DNA of 64,000 nucleotides from Apostichopus japonicus (GCF_037975245.1 NC_092573.1:19230265-19294264), one strand, 5' to 3'. Positions 25,301-39,566 are shown, counted from the first letter of the stretch. The notes: generated by a model not told the origin, from the sequence alone. A program made the numbers and translations.

Positions 25301-28300
25301 TACAAAACTATCGTCCGTTTATCTGTGGGCTGCTGCTACATATAACCAGCTAAGCTGTTTTCATCGGGGATACAAACCCCTTACTGTGATTTCATTCCAC
25401 ACGATGCTAACTGATTTCACCGCCGACCCACCAAACGACAGAAGAAAAGAGAAAGAATAAAAAAATATATATAAAAAAAAGCCCAGCATCGCAACCGACC
25501 ACAACGGCTTTCATTAGAAACTGTCCCTGCGAGGTGTTGAATTTTATAGCGGCCAAGTGTGTTTTCTTTAGCCTAGGCAGCAAGGATCGCAACCTATTGC
25601 AAAGCCCTTTTGGATTAACTGCTTGCAGGAATTTCGAAGAGCAAAAATAATGTTGTAACCAGAAGCACGTACACCTCAAATTTTTTGCCTTAGCGCAGTG
25701 ATATTTCTTCACCGCAATATTTACGAGGTGGATTTACGAGCGAGCGGCCTGCTCCAGTTGATTCATTAGGCATTAACGATTCTTTATAACAAGTTACAAA
25801 CGAGGCATGTGGGTAGTTTGCGGGTCGCTTTTCTTTTCTTTTTTTAAAAGTTACGACCAATCAGACGTGAGAAATTGCTAAAAATATTGACCTAGAGCAG
25901 GAAACGGGCAACCCTAACACGTTGAGAAAATAAACATGAACATGACATAACGTATACTGTTTTTGCATTATAATAGCATATCAGAGACAGAAACAACATG
26001 TCAGTTGACATGCTAATTTTGGAGTCTTGTTTTCATATTCGCGTTCACAAGTGTATATACAGTAGCTATAGTATCAGTATGTATCAATCTCTTACACAGT
26101 GGCATAGTCTCGGATAAGTCGCAGTTTTTTTCTTATTTTTTTATTTTTTATGCTGCTTAACATTCAAAGTGAAGGTGACATTCTTTCCCATTATTATCAT
26201 TCGGTAATAACATCAATTAACCAATTTTACAATATCAGTCGTGAGCAAGTTATAAAAAGATCGCGAGAATCAAATCTAAGTGAAGAGAGGGGTAGAAACC
26301 CTCTCATATAGTGTCTCTATAGATCTGGTATCTCTAACGGTGCACCGTCTAGAGGCGCCGGGCGGGTGGAGGGCTGGGGTGGGGTGGGACGGGAGAAGGG
26401 TTCCTTCTGTTAAAGGTCAATGATTACCGGTACGCGTTTGGGGACAACATACAGTAATTGCACCAATTTAAGTGTTGTAGCAATGATGGTTAATATGTGG
26501 CCTACAATTTGGCATACATATGTAGGCTTGAATTGTTTCATCGGTGTAGCTACTCCCTAGTAATGAGGACAGCAGTCACAGCACATAAACTGGATGATGC
26601 CCTCTGCAAAAAGGTCAAATGTTACTGGCTTCAGTGTAAAGTACGTCTATTTAAATAGTGCAACAATATCGATGAGGACAGGCTTGTCGACATATATAGT
26701 ACACAAGTGACTTAAAATTCACTTCACATAAATTGCTCAACTTGAGGCTGCGTCCCTTTTATAGGGCGTCCCTTCTTTGTTAGCGCCCTTTGTCAATAGA
26801 TGAAGTTTGGGGTACACAAGAACCAAAAATAGGTCATACATGTAAATGAAGAAGAGAAGGGGGTCGTTGGGGTGGGAGAGTGGGAGGCAGGTAAGGACAG
26901 AACGCAATGGGTACTCGTATAAAAGGTAGAACTCGTGCATGGAATAGTATAACATGGCAACCAGTCCATACGGTCCAAATGAAGGACATTTCTTCATAAA
27001 AGCTTGTCCTCCATTTTGTTATTGTGTTTCCTAAGCGTACTATATAACGACGTATACATTTCGTGAAGAGCATGTTATGCTTTCAAGTCCATTGATCATC
27101 ATAAAATGATATTTTACGTTTGTCTCTGAAATAGGTTAACATATTTTCCATGGCGTAACAGCCAGTAAGGGTTGGATTTGTTTGCTTTTCTACGTGGTCA
27201 CATTCATTCATTGAAGCCAAGATCCCATTCTTAACAAGCAAGAAACTTAAAAAGACATCAGTCAAACCCCCCCCCCCTCTCTCTCCCAAAGGAATCACAA
27301 AAATTCTTCTTGGCTATAGACTCTAATAATAAAGCTTATTACTCAACGCACGAAATCCACGCACGTTGGGGCGGTCAATAACCGGGACCTGTTCAAAACC
27401 TTATGGAAATTCCGTTGCTATGGTAACATTGCTTCCCGCACTGAATTGTCAATCTTTGCTAAGTTATTGGATAACACAACACCTTACGTGATTTTTCTTC
27501 GTCGAGGATCTGCTAAATATTGAATTTTCCATCGAAAGGCGTGCTACTATACTTGTTCCCAGGCGATAGCCTCTCCAAGCACACTTGTGTCTGTTTTTCA
27601 GCATCCATGCGAAGGCATACTCCATAGTCTCCACTACACTGCAGTCATACACTTTATATGTTTTTTTTATCATGGCCAATCTGGTTGCCTTTCGTTTCCA
27701 CATAAGTATAAGGGTAAACGTATGGTATTAAATAATATAAATTAGCCTGGCTGTTTGTAAATGTGGTAAAATTTTGCTGTTAAATCGGACGATTCGATGA
27801 CGTATAAATGAGTTCATTACATTATAGTCATGAATGACTTTAGGCGATTCATTGATATACGTCAAAGAGCACGTTCCTTTTGTCTGACATGAGTGTTAAC
27901 TTAACTTGAAATTATGTTTCATATTTACAATACTCCTTTAAATGGCAAGGTGCATGCATGACGTTTGATCTTCAGGTCAAACTATCCGATACATTATTTT
28001 GTTTTTAATTTTACTTCTACTTTACTCTGATTTAAGATGATTTCAGTGCACAATAAATTCCTATTGATCTCTCTGTGTCGATTCTGAAATTCTGAAGAGC
28101 TAGCATATTGATGCGTGTGTGTGATTGTGTGTGTGCGTTAAACTACTACAGAGTTCAACTATTTCATTGATGAGCCTCCGATGTCTTGTGGGTAATTACC
28201 CCAAATAAAAGTGGAAGAAAATGTAAGCTTGCACTGATAGGAATGAAAAAATAATGTTCTAAAAGAACAAAGTACAAACTAACATAATTGACTAAGTCTT

Positions 28301-31300
28301 GCTTATATCAGGACGAATGAAGGTAATCGACTGTTAATATCGACTGTTGTCTTCTTGCTCCCCTTTAACCACCCCACCCCTGCGTCGTTCCCCAATATAC
28401 CCCCCCCCCACTTGTATGAACCCTCGTAATAATCTGTTAAATTAAAACTCACACGCGTCAACGCGCTGTAGCGACCACTTCACCACAAACATAGGCCGAA
28501 AATGTAGGTCAAATGGCACGAATTAGCTTTTTCTTTGTGGGAGTTCTTAACCTCCCCCCCCTTTTTTGGTACAATGAAATTCACACGTAATTGCAACGTC
28601 ATATTTTCACGCAATTAGAGGACATGGTACGCCAAAAGGGTCACCGAGTTCAGTGGCGTGCGCAAATGCGCCATCCCATACCCCATTCGTCAGTCGGGAA
28701 TCAAGTCGTTTAGCAGGGGAACGTATTTATGCATTAGACGAATCCTCCGTGCCAAGGGCGCCCTCCCATAAAAGTTCGTGCCCTTGCCTAAATTAGTAGT
28801 GGGAATTTCGAATCACCCCCCCCCCCCCCCATCACATATTTGAATTCAGTGTACGTCGCTGATCAAACCCTGTGAAATTTGGCGTTGAAGATTGGAATGA
28901 GATGGAATTTAAAAAAATATATATTTACCTTGGATGTAGCCGTAGCACCTTGTCCATGTGTGAGTGGTACGTTCGTAACTTGGACGGCCAAGTATTCATT
29001 AAATACTAATGGCCAGGCCCCGGCCGCTTTGCATGTTAAAAACGTGTCATCGAAAGTTCTGAGGTGCGGGTCACCAAAGAGGCCGCAATGTCGAAAATTG
29101 TTCGTACCCTTCCAACGGCACATACTGGACTCCGTAGTGTGGGTCGGCACCTCTGGCGTAACTGTTCTGGTGTCTGCACAATAACTTTTCATAAGATCTG
29201 GTATAATCGTCATAGTTGAATGGTAGGTCAAATCTCCACGGCACGTGCTGGGATCGATACCATCCACGCAATCCTTAAAACGAATCACCGCCTTGCAGGC
29301 TTGTCTGTTTTGTCCGGTGAGGTGAGTAGATTCCTTCGAATACTGGGCTGAACAGTCTTTAAGACGACATTGACCCCGACCTGTCGCAAACAAAAAGAGA
29401 AAATCACATTTAAAGAATATACATTGTAATCACATTGATATTGTTACGTTACGTTTAAGTGAAACATATCACATAATACATTCCCTTATATATAGTATAA
29501 TGGGGTATCTCGTGTAACAAAATATTTTGGCGACGACAGATGCAGTGACATCTTGATAAAGATATATTTATTATCTACAAGTTCAGCTTCCAATTACCGT
29601 TCAAACCAGATTCCAATTACCGTTCCAAAATTTACACATGAACGACATTGAACTGCCGATTGGGTCTGAAACGGAGACCTGAAGTAGTTACTTATAGTGA
29701 TAAATAATACCAATACTCGAAAATAAAAACAGTGCAGACGATACGGGTATCGACCAATTCGGGCATGCGCGTGTGAAGACGGAAGGAATATAACTCATAA
29801 ACTTTTCAAATTCAAAATTGTGATCCAAATCGGATTGCACCTGATTAAACAAAACTTTATCGTCAATATCTATTTACCCAATGCAGTGCAAGCGATTCCT
29901 CAAGGGGTACAATACTTTAAGGGTTCAAAACGAGAGGTAGGGGGGTGGGGAGGGCACATCATGGAATGTACTGATTGCCACCCCCCCCCCTTTTCACGGC
30001 GGTTCACCTGAAGAGGACAATGTTAACAGGTTACCACGTGGTCTAGACACGGTATAATGAGGGCGCAGTTGCTGCGAGAAGACGGGCAACTGAAGAGTGA
30101 AATAAATCTAGAAATTACAAATCTCTGGCTTGTGAGACTCCCTTCTACAAGTACGGACAAGAGGACTCCAAATCCTCTTGGCGACCACCAACCCATGGCT
30201 TGGTAGGAATGGCAATCCCCTATCGCACGACCCATGGGTTGTCCCTACATGTCACGTGACATATTATAAATATATATATATTCAGTATTTATTCAACGCT
30301 TGAACGCTTGCCGACTACCACAGAAGTATATAATGAATTGATACGCCAGTGCATGAGCCAGCTTGGGAGCTGTCATTGAACATGGTAAGAGCAAAACACG
30401 CCTCAGAACGAAGTGCACGAATGACGCGCAGAATAGAATTGAGTCAAGCTAGCTGCATATAGCGTGATCACGGATATGTTCTTACGCGCAAGCGAAAGGA
30501 GGAAGAAAAAAAAAGAGAGAAAAAAAAAGGAAAGCCGGTAGGGGTATCCAAATGAACGGTAACACTAATTGAATTTGCATGCCCTAAGCTAAGCCCAGGG
30601 TAAATCTTGAGAAATCTAATCAAACAAAAACCTAGGCCGCATTTTTTTTCCAATTTCTTGCTCTGGAGTATGAACAAGAAAATCGTGAAATCTCTCCCCC
30701 GTTTTAGAGTATAACGCTTTGAGGTACATGATAATAATATACAAAGTACATACGGAAATGTAAATCCTCTTGGAACGGAATGATATTATGAAAAGCAAAC
30801 TCCGTATACGTGTATGATATAGTCTCGAGGATAAATGAAGGAGCATCTTGAGGTTTGTAGATATACGATGATGACAGACGGACAGACAGACACTTGCGGG
30901 ATAATAAACCTGACTCGAAAACATGATAAATGTTATATTGCAAATACCAAATAATTTCTATAGATCTTATGAGCTACCAAGAGGAGATTATGTAATAGAA
31001 AGCTTTCTCGGCAAAAGGAGAAAGGCATTGGACGCCTTGGCTCCTCTCTTACCTGTCTCCGCAAAATATACACTCCATCTCCCATCACCTACAATAATTG
31101 GCAACTTCTAAGCACTACGCCCCCTATGACCCGGGGCACCGCCAACTTTAACCCCGGGGCACCGCCCACTTCCTCTTCTTCCCAAATCATTCAGAAGCGT
31201 TTGCAGTACATTCGTTGATTGGAGACAGGTAAGTATGATCAGTCGTATATGTTTTGGGGGATTATGAGAATAATTAAGGAATTGCTGTTTCGAGATTTTA

Positions 31301-34300
31301 TTCCGGAATGAGTTTAATAATGATAGTTAAGATTATAAAGACGTGTCTATGAATGTCCACAACGCGTTTTTGTGTTTCTACTAAATCTACCGGAGTTTAA
31401 AAATAAAATTGCAGTTGATTAAACTTAGACCAGCGCCCCTCCCCCCCCCCATCCGCTAGAAGACGTTTTCACCATATGAAGGTTATTTGAAGATTATGAA
31501 GACATGACTATTCGTCGATCTAAAGATCTGAATTGCTATAGGATTGAGCATTTTTACCTTGTTACAGTGAACTTGAAGAAAATGTTTATTTGATGAAAAT
31601 ACGACTTTAAAAACTTCATCATCTTCAATATGATGAATGTAAAAATAGCGAAATAAATACTAATACTACAGTAAAGTATCGTACGTTACATTAACAAACA
31701 AAAGAATCAAAAGTGAAGGCTATTTGGATTGAAGCGCATATAACTATTGAGTAAAGACCACATGTAGATATAGGTGAGACAGTTATAATGAGTAAATTGT
31801 AGTAAATTCCCGTTTAGTTAATTCTTAAATCATAGCAGTGACGTCACTAAAGGCCTATCTCTCTCACTTAAAAGCATATTTCTCTCGTGTTGGTTGCCAA
31901 CGTACGATAATTTAATCAATAATAAATAATATATTAATTAAAAGAAGTCCTCAAAAGAAGATTGCAATTGGTCCAAGTGAGACACTTTCTCCAAGTTTTG
32001 AAACAAAGGAAGAGTTGATTAAGGGATTAATTCATTATCCTAGTCGATCCTAAGAATTTCGTCAACCATGCAGACACTTTTAAATATTATAATGTTGGTC
32101 ACGCACAATTAAGGAAGACATTTTTACTGACACCCTCAAAAGTATTTTTTTTTAATGTTTATAATTTCTTAAACCCTCATTCCTCATATCTTTCTATCTG
32201 AAAATAATATATCTGAAAATAATATGGAGTATCCTAGCCTCCAAGGGGAGATTATTTTGAAAGCTTTATGTATGCTAATATTTGGAGGCCAATATTGATA
32301 CGGTACTTTTTAATTTCAGGTAAATGGAGCAAAATTTTAAATTTTAAATCTGAGCCTCAATTATTGACAGTACTGATGACATTTAAGCTTTGCTATTTTT
32401 AAGCTAATGAACTGCGTTATTATGGAAGTAATAATTAATATCCTAATTTTACAAAAATCAAGTCAAAGGGTCTTTAGAAAAACACTTAAAACAGTTTTAA
32501 TTCATATCAACGATAGAATTCAGGATTAACTAATAAAAATATTTGTAAAAAAATTCTGGAATTTTTGACATGAATTAAAAGTTTGATTCCTCAATTAAGT
32601 TAACCTCTTGCTGATCATTAGTACTATATTTGTTTTATTCTTATTACTTTTATCGAACAGAGAGCGGCAAAAACAAACCTCTTTAAATACCTCGCGACGA
32701 CTAAAGAAAGAAAATTCAATAAGTGAATGAGTACTGCAGGCGAATTTTGGGATTAAAACCTCGCCTTGAAAAAAAAAGCAGGAGAAAAGCTTTCTTTTCT
32801 ATTAAAAATCAGGTATGTCTAGCGCTTATTCTAGTGTTTTCTTTAGTGGTGAGGGCTGCAGGGTGCCCGAAGGTGATTTGTTTCCATACAATTGATTCCC
32901 CGGTTTTGTGAAGATTCTTTAGAAAGCATATAGGGATTTGACGAGAACGACACGGTTCAAGCTTTGAAAATAATGAATCGCTTTGGCGACGAGTGGGAAA
33001 GGTGTCACTTACTGGTACTATCGATGAATACCTTGTATTGAACGACCCAAGACTTAGTTTATATACTTATCGGCAATAGAAGGTTTGTATTCGTGGGTGT
33101 TGCCAATAAAAAACCGTGGTTACTTCACACGTGGAGTAAAATAGTTAGACGTGAATATGACTGACACAATGTGGCCTTAAAGGAACAGTATGAAGTGGTG
33201 GATGTTATGGAGTGCGTAAGAGGGGGGGGGGGGGGCGGTGGATGGGGATGGGGGAGGAGGTAGAGCATGGGAAGGATGCCGTCAGGTCCAACTATGTTGA
33301 CATAATCTTTGATATGGTTAATATTTTTTGTTTCAAATAGATCTATAAATAAATGTATGTGAAGACATATACGAGGAACCACGCATTCTATATGTACAAT
33401 TCTTTTTTATCATATCGGAAACAAGAACGTTCCAACTTTAATAAGGGGCTTTTTTTTAGAACACGCAATTTGGCGAGGTCACCTATTGAATACTGGCTGA
33501 ATGCTCTGGGCTCGAAGTTTTACCACTCACACCAACAACCTACTGAAGCAGTTTGTGTGAAAACGTTAGTAGATAATTCTTGGTAGATATAATAACTAGT
33601 CTTCTCGAGCAATTTGCAGTTTAATTAATTATAATCAAGTTTATTACTTTTGATTACTTTTTTGGTAGCAATGTTTAATTAAGAGTAGACAATTGTTTTA
33701 TTTTAATTAAAAAAGACAAAACGAATATGGTACTCAGTTTTTTCACCCCATTTTTGGGGGTGAGGGGGGGGGGAGAGTCTGAAGTATATCGGGAATTCAA
33801 GCACGGAAATAGTAACTAACCTCTGAACCGAATGTTTCCTTAAAGATCATCAGTAGCCTACAACCTGCAAATATGCTAATGAGTTAAATAAAGGTCAGAG
33901 TTCACGATGAGATGCCACAATGAGATTACTCACTGAGACATCTCATTGAAGCCTAATTGAACAAGCCTGTATTTGTGTGAACAATTTAAATGATCAGTCT
34001 CCATAAAATTACCGAGTGGAGGGGTAGGGGTGGGGGGGGGGGGCAATTTTCAATATGCTAAACTTTGGTGCAGGTATACTAATGACCTTTAAGAAAGGAA
34101 AATATTGTCACATCGATATAGTAATAGTTTATGCACGAGTGAAGGTGAAAGAGAATAATGAAAACAATTTAAGATTATGTCCGAGAATGTGTCACTGGTA
34201 TGTATACACATGCTGCCATAATGGATAGAACCAACTAAGTGTACTTGTATATATATGAACAGTGTCAGGCTGACAGCAAAACCCAGCCTAAGTTGCCTAC

Positions 34301-35218
34301 CACTATAACTACATACGGTATACCTTCTGTTTACTATACGGCAATGTTTCACCTTGTGATTCGAGTTGATGTCTTCAACCAAACTTGGCATTTACATCAT
34401 TAAAATGTTGTATAAATATCCAAAGAGCTAACGTAACGAAAGACTTGTCAGCTCCAAAAGCCTGAAAATGATTACATCATTAATCTCCATGGTAACCATG
34501 CAGAGGCTTCAAAATGTCAACGTAATGTCACCCAGTGCTAACTTGCACATATATTGCTATATGAGTATATATGGTAATGAATGGCATGGTTTAACGGACA
34601 CACCTTTCTTTCATTTTTGAAGGGTGTGGTGTCTTTTAGATTGAAATTTAAAATACATTAATTAGGTAATCCAGTGAAAGGGACCGTTCATTCATTCAGT
34701 ATAAGGCCTAGATAGACCTATAACATAATAATACGAGAGACCTATACAAGCCTTCCACTCATGGGGAAGCTGTTGCAACCTGGAAGTTGTTATACCAATG
34801 TTGCAGCTCCAGTAGTAGCATTCACAAACCGGTGAACTGTAACAACTGGTGGAGAGAAAATGCCACAGACATGCTTGTCAATTGGCCGGGTTAAGTATAC
34901 GGATAGCTGGCCATCAAGCCTTATACGCATACCCCAAGTGTCAATTCCACTTAGGATTTTGTGCGCGGAACAGTTCTTCCCGTTTGTGCCTAGCACGGAA
35001 CTTGATCAAATTTATTCATCGAGTCGTGTGGTTCGGGAAACATATTTTCACAGCAAGGAATATAAGGTTGAGAGCTCAATGCTTATTGGTTTCTACGTCA
35101 ATGGATTACTAACTTACCCACCTACTGCGAGAGCAATAGACGTATACATGTTAAGTCCCACCATTGCGCCGAGTTTCAATAATAAACACAACCACAGTTG
35201 TATTTCGGATGTATAAAC

Positions 35219-35305
<87 letters not shown>

Positions 35306-36176
35306 TATACATATATATATAATATAATGCTGTTACACACTCTGTTAACAGACTGACATAACTTCATAAAGGTACACCAAACTGGCAAACATTTTGCTTG
35401 CTTGGCCAGCGTGTGTTTTAAAATCTGTAATGACTTGCGTCTGGCGACATGAATAATGGAAGACACAAGACATTGACTAACTTATGTGTACAAAACATCG
35501 TATTGGAATTAGTTCCTTTTTTTCATTATTCCTTGGAAGCGAGACTCGGCTAGAAGCATAGCAAACTTTTCATAACTTGCAACAGTTTAGAGAAATTAGA
35601 TGGAGCAACTATACGTTTACTCGACAAGAACTCTATAAAATGCAATGGGCCCCTAATTAGGCTTTCCCTAAGGAATATAGTTGAAATATTAAATGGCCGG
35701 CTGAGGTACGAAAATTGCCTGCTTTGATATGAATCATGAATGAGTGCTCCAGGTGTATGTATATTAGATGCAGTAAGATGTAACAGAGTATCACTATAAC
35801 ACCTGTATCACACTATCGTATCTTGAAGTTTGGAAACTTAAGAACAGAAAATTGTCACTGAGGCTTAATTAGATCTTTTTATTCGCCAATTGTCTCTCTA
35901 TACCCTTGTGAACCCCCTGGTGAATTTAAGCAGCCATGCCTCTTGCTCAAAGAGTCATTCTTGCATAATTGATTGGTTAGTCTCATATATCACAACTTGT
36001 GTCATTACACGCACTAATATACACACATAATCTATTAAAGAACATATCAGAAATATATATATATATAGATCGCCTGCAAGCGGTTCCACAACCATAGTGT
36101 AAAACTTCTGGGAAGTGCGAAGATGCTTTTTATTTCTTTTATATATATATAATATATATATTGATATACATATACC

Positions 36177-36225
<49 letters not shown>

Positions 36226-37936
36226 CATTGTAAATTTGTATATCATGCATTGTGTTGTCTGTTGGTCATTCCTTCTTTGGTGTTCTGTTGCTTTTATAAC
36301 TACAATTATAATACGATGGATAAATATGAATTTAATTCGACTCTACATGAGGTGCTGACGTCATCATCAAATTCAAGTATTATATCCATAGGGAGAATAC
36401 TTGAAATCAATCCAAATTATAAAAAAAAATCAAAGTCGATACGATTACACAAAAATGTTCTTTTGTTGGAAAATCAGACGTCCTCAATAAGAATTGGTCT
36501 TAGAATATTTCGTCCTTAAATAATTCTTGAAAAACTTTAGTAATGTCCCTGAACTATTAACAATATGAAGAAATGATATATTGCGAAAGCAATGCAAGAC
36601 ACTTTGATAAATTGATTTATTGGCGACAACCCAACGTAAAGTATACAAGTATATGGAGGTGTACTGACTGGAGTGAAAGAGCTATTTTAAATCAAAATCA
36701 CCGATGAAGAAAATTATACCTCAAGGCTAAGAAATGAACTTTAAAGAAAATGTTGCCATTTTCAAGGAATTTTTGTAACATTAAATCTCCATCCTTGAAA
36801 TCGAATGTTTCCGTCACTGGAGAAAATTTCCTATTAAGAATGCTAAATGGCACATGTAGCAATCATAGCATTCATCAATGTATATGATTGCCATCCAACG
36901 GTGCGTAAACACTTCTGATACAGATTGACGTCATCCAAGCTGATGGTGGAATTGAACATTATACATGTGATAATGGGACGGGTGGGTGGGGTGGGGTGAG
37001 GGTGAGAGTGGGGAGTGGAATGATCAGCCCGTCTCAAAAATGCTCCTACTTTCGATTTTTTTTTCACTTCCAGGGAAAAGTAAATAATACAAATCCTATA
37101 GGTTTTTCTGGACAAATTTTCCATGAAAGGCAATCACCACGTAGAAATCCTTGCAGTATAATCGCTACCCAGCTTAGGTCATAACTCGGACCCCAACTGA
37201 TCCGGAATGCACATACAATGCATTTTCGCCCACAAGATGTAGTTAAACCAGCAATTAATGACAATTTCTCTTTCGGCACAAACAAATTCGACCGTTGATT
37301 ATTTCGATACAATTAGGCCTATGTCATTATCAGTCATGATGGCCTGTTATAATGCTCATTCTAGCCAACACAAATATGCATCTGTTGTGACTGGCTTTTG
37401 ACTAAATATTGGTCTGAAATTGTTTTCATAATGGAAAAATGATTCAACGGCTTGAATTTACTATTCTCTTTATTCAATAATGAGCTTATGTTTCAATTGC
37501 AAGGTTTGCATAATATTCTTTAGTTTCTATGATGTCATCATAGAAAGTAATGAAACGTCAAGAAGACCTTTTAGGCCATGCATAGGTATCCATTAAATGA
37601 CCACATGATTACAAACACTTTAACACTTTATTTGGAGCTGGAAAAAACTCCACCAACCAATTAACTTCTCGAGTGGAGGGACTTACATTGTTGTATATAT
37701 CTTGCAAGCAATGTGAGGTTTAAAGGCCTTTGTGTGTAGGATTATGCATATCAATTTCGTCAACACCAGTACGGTCTTAAAAGGAATTAGGTGTCAGAAG
37801 AAAAAAAATAAGCTCACAATAAATTTGTGAACGGAAACTTACCCAACGCTATGATAGACGCAATCAGTAGAATCTGGAGGTAGAGGGCCGCGTTGGTCAG
37901 GCCAAGATAAGACCTTCTGTAAGACGGGATAACCAT
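18694..37936 (-). CDS. RGM: Repulsive guidance molecule (RGM), three joined coding exons
   Basis: The model joins 37843-37936, 28929-29380 and 18694-19395 through GT..AG introns in frame, giving 415 residues. RGMs are GPI-anchored surface proteins that bind neogenin and act as BMP co-receptors in axon guidance, neural tube closure and, for hemojuvelin, iron control. Visible here are a hydrophobic signal segment (about 13-31), a cysteine-rich N-terminal domain (36-130) with an RGD at 79-81 in the family's CRGDLTYHS context, and the partial von Willebrand D domain with FGDPHLRTF, where GDPH (134-137) is the known self-cleavage site. The conserved ATATSK junction spans exons 2 and 3, followed by [28 protein letters not shown] with an N-glycosylation sequon, and a hydrophobic C-terminal tail (about 398-415) fitting GPI attachment. 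I cannot tell which vertebrate paralogue it is closest to. Confidence 0.95.
19396..28928 (-). other. RGM intron 2
   Basis: A 9533-bp intron. I see no nested gene. It contains a TATG/TA microsatellite at 20944-21024, GA-rich DNA at 23575-23630, and poly(G)/poly(C) runs at about 22206, 22842, 24769, 27267 and 28816-28830. Frames of 80 to 110 codons at 23837-24169, 25407-25712 and 27464-27703 have no recognisable family. At about 28653-28860 the text cagtggcgtgcgc and a later cagtgtacgtcgctg suggest transposon-end debris. Confidence 0.8.
20944..21024. repeat. ATGT/TA compound microsatellite
   Basis: (ATGT)n with some GCATGT units passes into (TA)n and then a diverged TATATTTATA stretch. Confidence 0.9.
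28929..29380 (-). CDS. RGM: RGM coding exon 2 (RGD and GDPH)
   Basis: The acceptor TTTGCGACAG and the donor GTAAATAT bound a 452-bp exon. It completes the split glycine, carries the N-terminal cysteines, CRGDLTYHS and [13 protein letters not shown], and ends ATATSK on a codon boundary. The stretch between the RGD region and the GDPH region is shorter than in vertebrate RGMA. Confidence 0.96.
35223..35320. repeat. (TA)n microsatellite
   Basis: A TA array of about 98 bases with a few CATATA interruptions near its right end, inside RGM intron 1. Confidence 0.95.
36175..36222. repeat. (TA)n microsatellite
   Basis: About 48 bases of TA. Shorter TA stretches lie on its left at 36052-36066 and 36140-36160. 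Confidence 0.9.
37843..37936 (-). CDS. RGM: RGM coding exon 1 (signal peptide)
   Basis: The exon probably spans 37843-37982, with coding from the ATG at 37934-37936. The minus strand shows a TTACTAAT branch-point match, a pyrimidine stretch and the acceptor TTTGCACAG just before 37982, so a 5' UTR exon should lie upstream. The ATG has G at -3 and G at +4. It encodes 31 residues with the core [15 protein letters not shown] and ends one base into a glycine codon at the donor GTAAGTTTCC. If the acceptor is unused, an in-frame ATG at 38020 would add 28 residues. Confidence 0.8.
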
Positions 37937-38561
37937 TCCAGCCAGAAGCCATACGAATGGTAAAGACACACTACCACGGGGTCTGTGCAAAGCCAAAATA
38001 GACAGCATTAGTAAGATCACATACTATATAACATGGCATTATACTATCGCTTTATTCAATCCCAAGCCCTGTGAGAGCAGACTCTTAAATTCAATTTACG
38101 AAAAAGACATTGCACAAAGTAGAAACATCTGCCCCCTGATTCTCCTGTATGTAAGTCTCAGGACATCTCGTGTATCGAAGCCATCCTACACTCCCACAAC
38201 AACCATAAAAGTTATGTTCCCTCTCTCGGTGCTTTAACTGTTGAAAAACAATCCCATACGTTTCTCGAGTTATTTCCACAGAATAATTCACATAAATGTT
38301 TCCACGATCGTAGATATAACAAAATCCATGTGATTTTTTTGGCCGAAATTTCTGTTCTTTTTCCTACGCTGGCGAATTCTCGCAGAAAAGGAGAGAAGCA
38401 CTTGTGTATTACGTGCTCACTTCACGTTGACTGACGTTCTGTGTAACTCGCCGTTCTTAGCGTACGGTACTCAGCCAGTCAAGAAGCAGTATCGCGCGAA
38501 GCCCCTACTGTACACAGCTGCCTGCTATTGTTAACTACAAATAAACATTGGCAGTTCTTAC

Positions 38562-38630
38562 CATTCAATGTTGAGCTCTGCTATAAAGACTTCGCGGCCA
38601 AGCGTTTTCTATTGTGTATATTGAAAGCAC
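38562..38630 (-). other. Possible RGM 5' UTR exon end
   Basis: On the minus strand AATG at 38562 is followed by GTAAGAAC, a strong donor. The RGM coding exon at 37843-37982 has an acceptor, so a non-coding exon is expected upstream. The right edge is arbitrary, and the true first exon could be elsewhere. Confidence 0.25.
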
Positions 38631-39404
38631 TTTAGTTAGTTCAATTTAGCGTGCTAGAAGGGCTTTTTTTTCTCCCCCCATTCTTTTCTATCTTCTTGAA
38701 AGGCTTGCTTCCATTCTTTCGGCGCGCCGGAATAGTGGTGAATAGCAAATCAGGGGTATTTGTCCAGTAAATTGTCAGCGATTGTCAGTGAATACCTCAT
38801 TCAGTGGGTTCAATAGGTACTTGTAAAAGCCTTCTTTTCAAGCAAGCGGCGATCAAGGAATATTGTTGACCACTAAAGTGTAGTTTAGTGGTGTATTGAT
38901 CCCCCCTGTTACTTCATACTTGGGTTTTTTTCCATGTCCAGTATTGAAACGTACCTTTACTTATAATGGGGAAACAATTGATGCGATTTTCACCATGATC
39001 ACCATAAACTATACAATTAAAAAAAAAAAAAACAGGTTGTGAAATGTATATTGTCTTAATAAAGTTTATTCCTTTTTTCTTTGTATTTTAAGCAGTGCAG
39101 TCACAAAGATTAGTAGGCCACTTATAAACAGATAATCACTTGGCATAACAAATAATATCACATATAGTATTAATGGAATATCTTTTTTCTTCATCATTTT
39201 AATTTGTTTACTTCCATTTTGACTTTCGTTGATTTCGTGTGTTCGGACATGTAACTGTACCTGAAACACAAAGACCTCAGTTGTTGTCAAAATGTGTCAA
39301 TACCTAAGCATTTAACATTCCTTTTGGAATCTAAATTATCTGGTTTACCGCACCTAACCACCCCCCCCCCCCCTCGTTCCTCGCACTTCGCTCTACCTTT
39401 GAGA

Positions 39405-39566
39405 AAAGTCACCCAGGAAATAACATGGGCACGAATAACCAAACAACGAACCAACTGGTCCGCTCTCAACCCTAGTCCCCTTGCATCGAGACTGTGACTG
39501 TATGATCATCTTCATGTGTGTATCACGATTCCCCTAGAAGGGGAACATAATGCTATGCACATGATA
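39405..39566. repeat. Dispersed repeat, copy B
   Basis: The partner of 14924-15084, in the same orientation, with scattered substitutions. It follows a 13-base poly(C) run at 39361-39373. Confidence 0.85.

Larger units (their letters stand above)
29381..37842 (-). other. RGM intron 1 (coding)
   Basis: An 8462-bp intron with no recognised nested gene. It contains TA arrays at 35223-35320 and 36175-36222, poly(G) at 33222-33235, and a small duplication of ccggggcaccgcc near 31131-31170. The 118-codon plus-strand frame at 34860-35216 ends in the TA array and has no family resemblance. Confidence 0.8.

Noticed and set aside
34860-35216. 118-codon plus-strand frame inside RGM intron 1
   Set aside because: There is no recognised motif. 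The opposite strand is also partly open, and the frame ends at the edge of a TA array.
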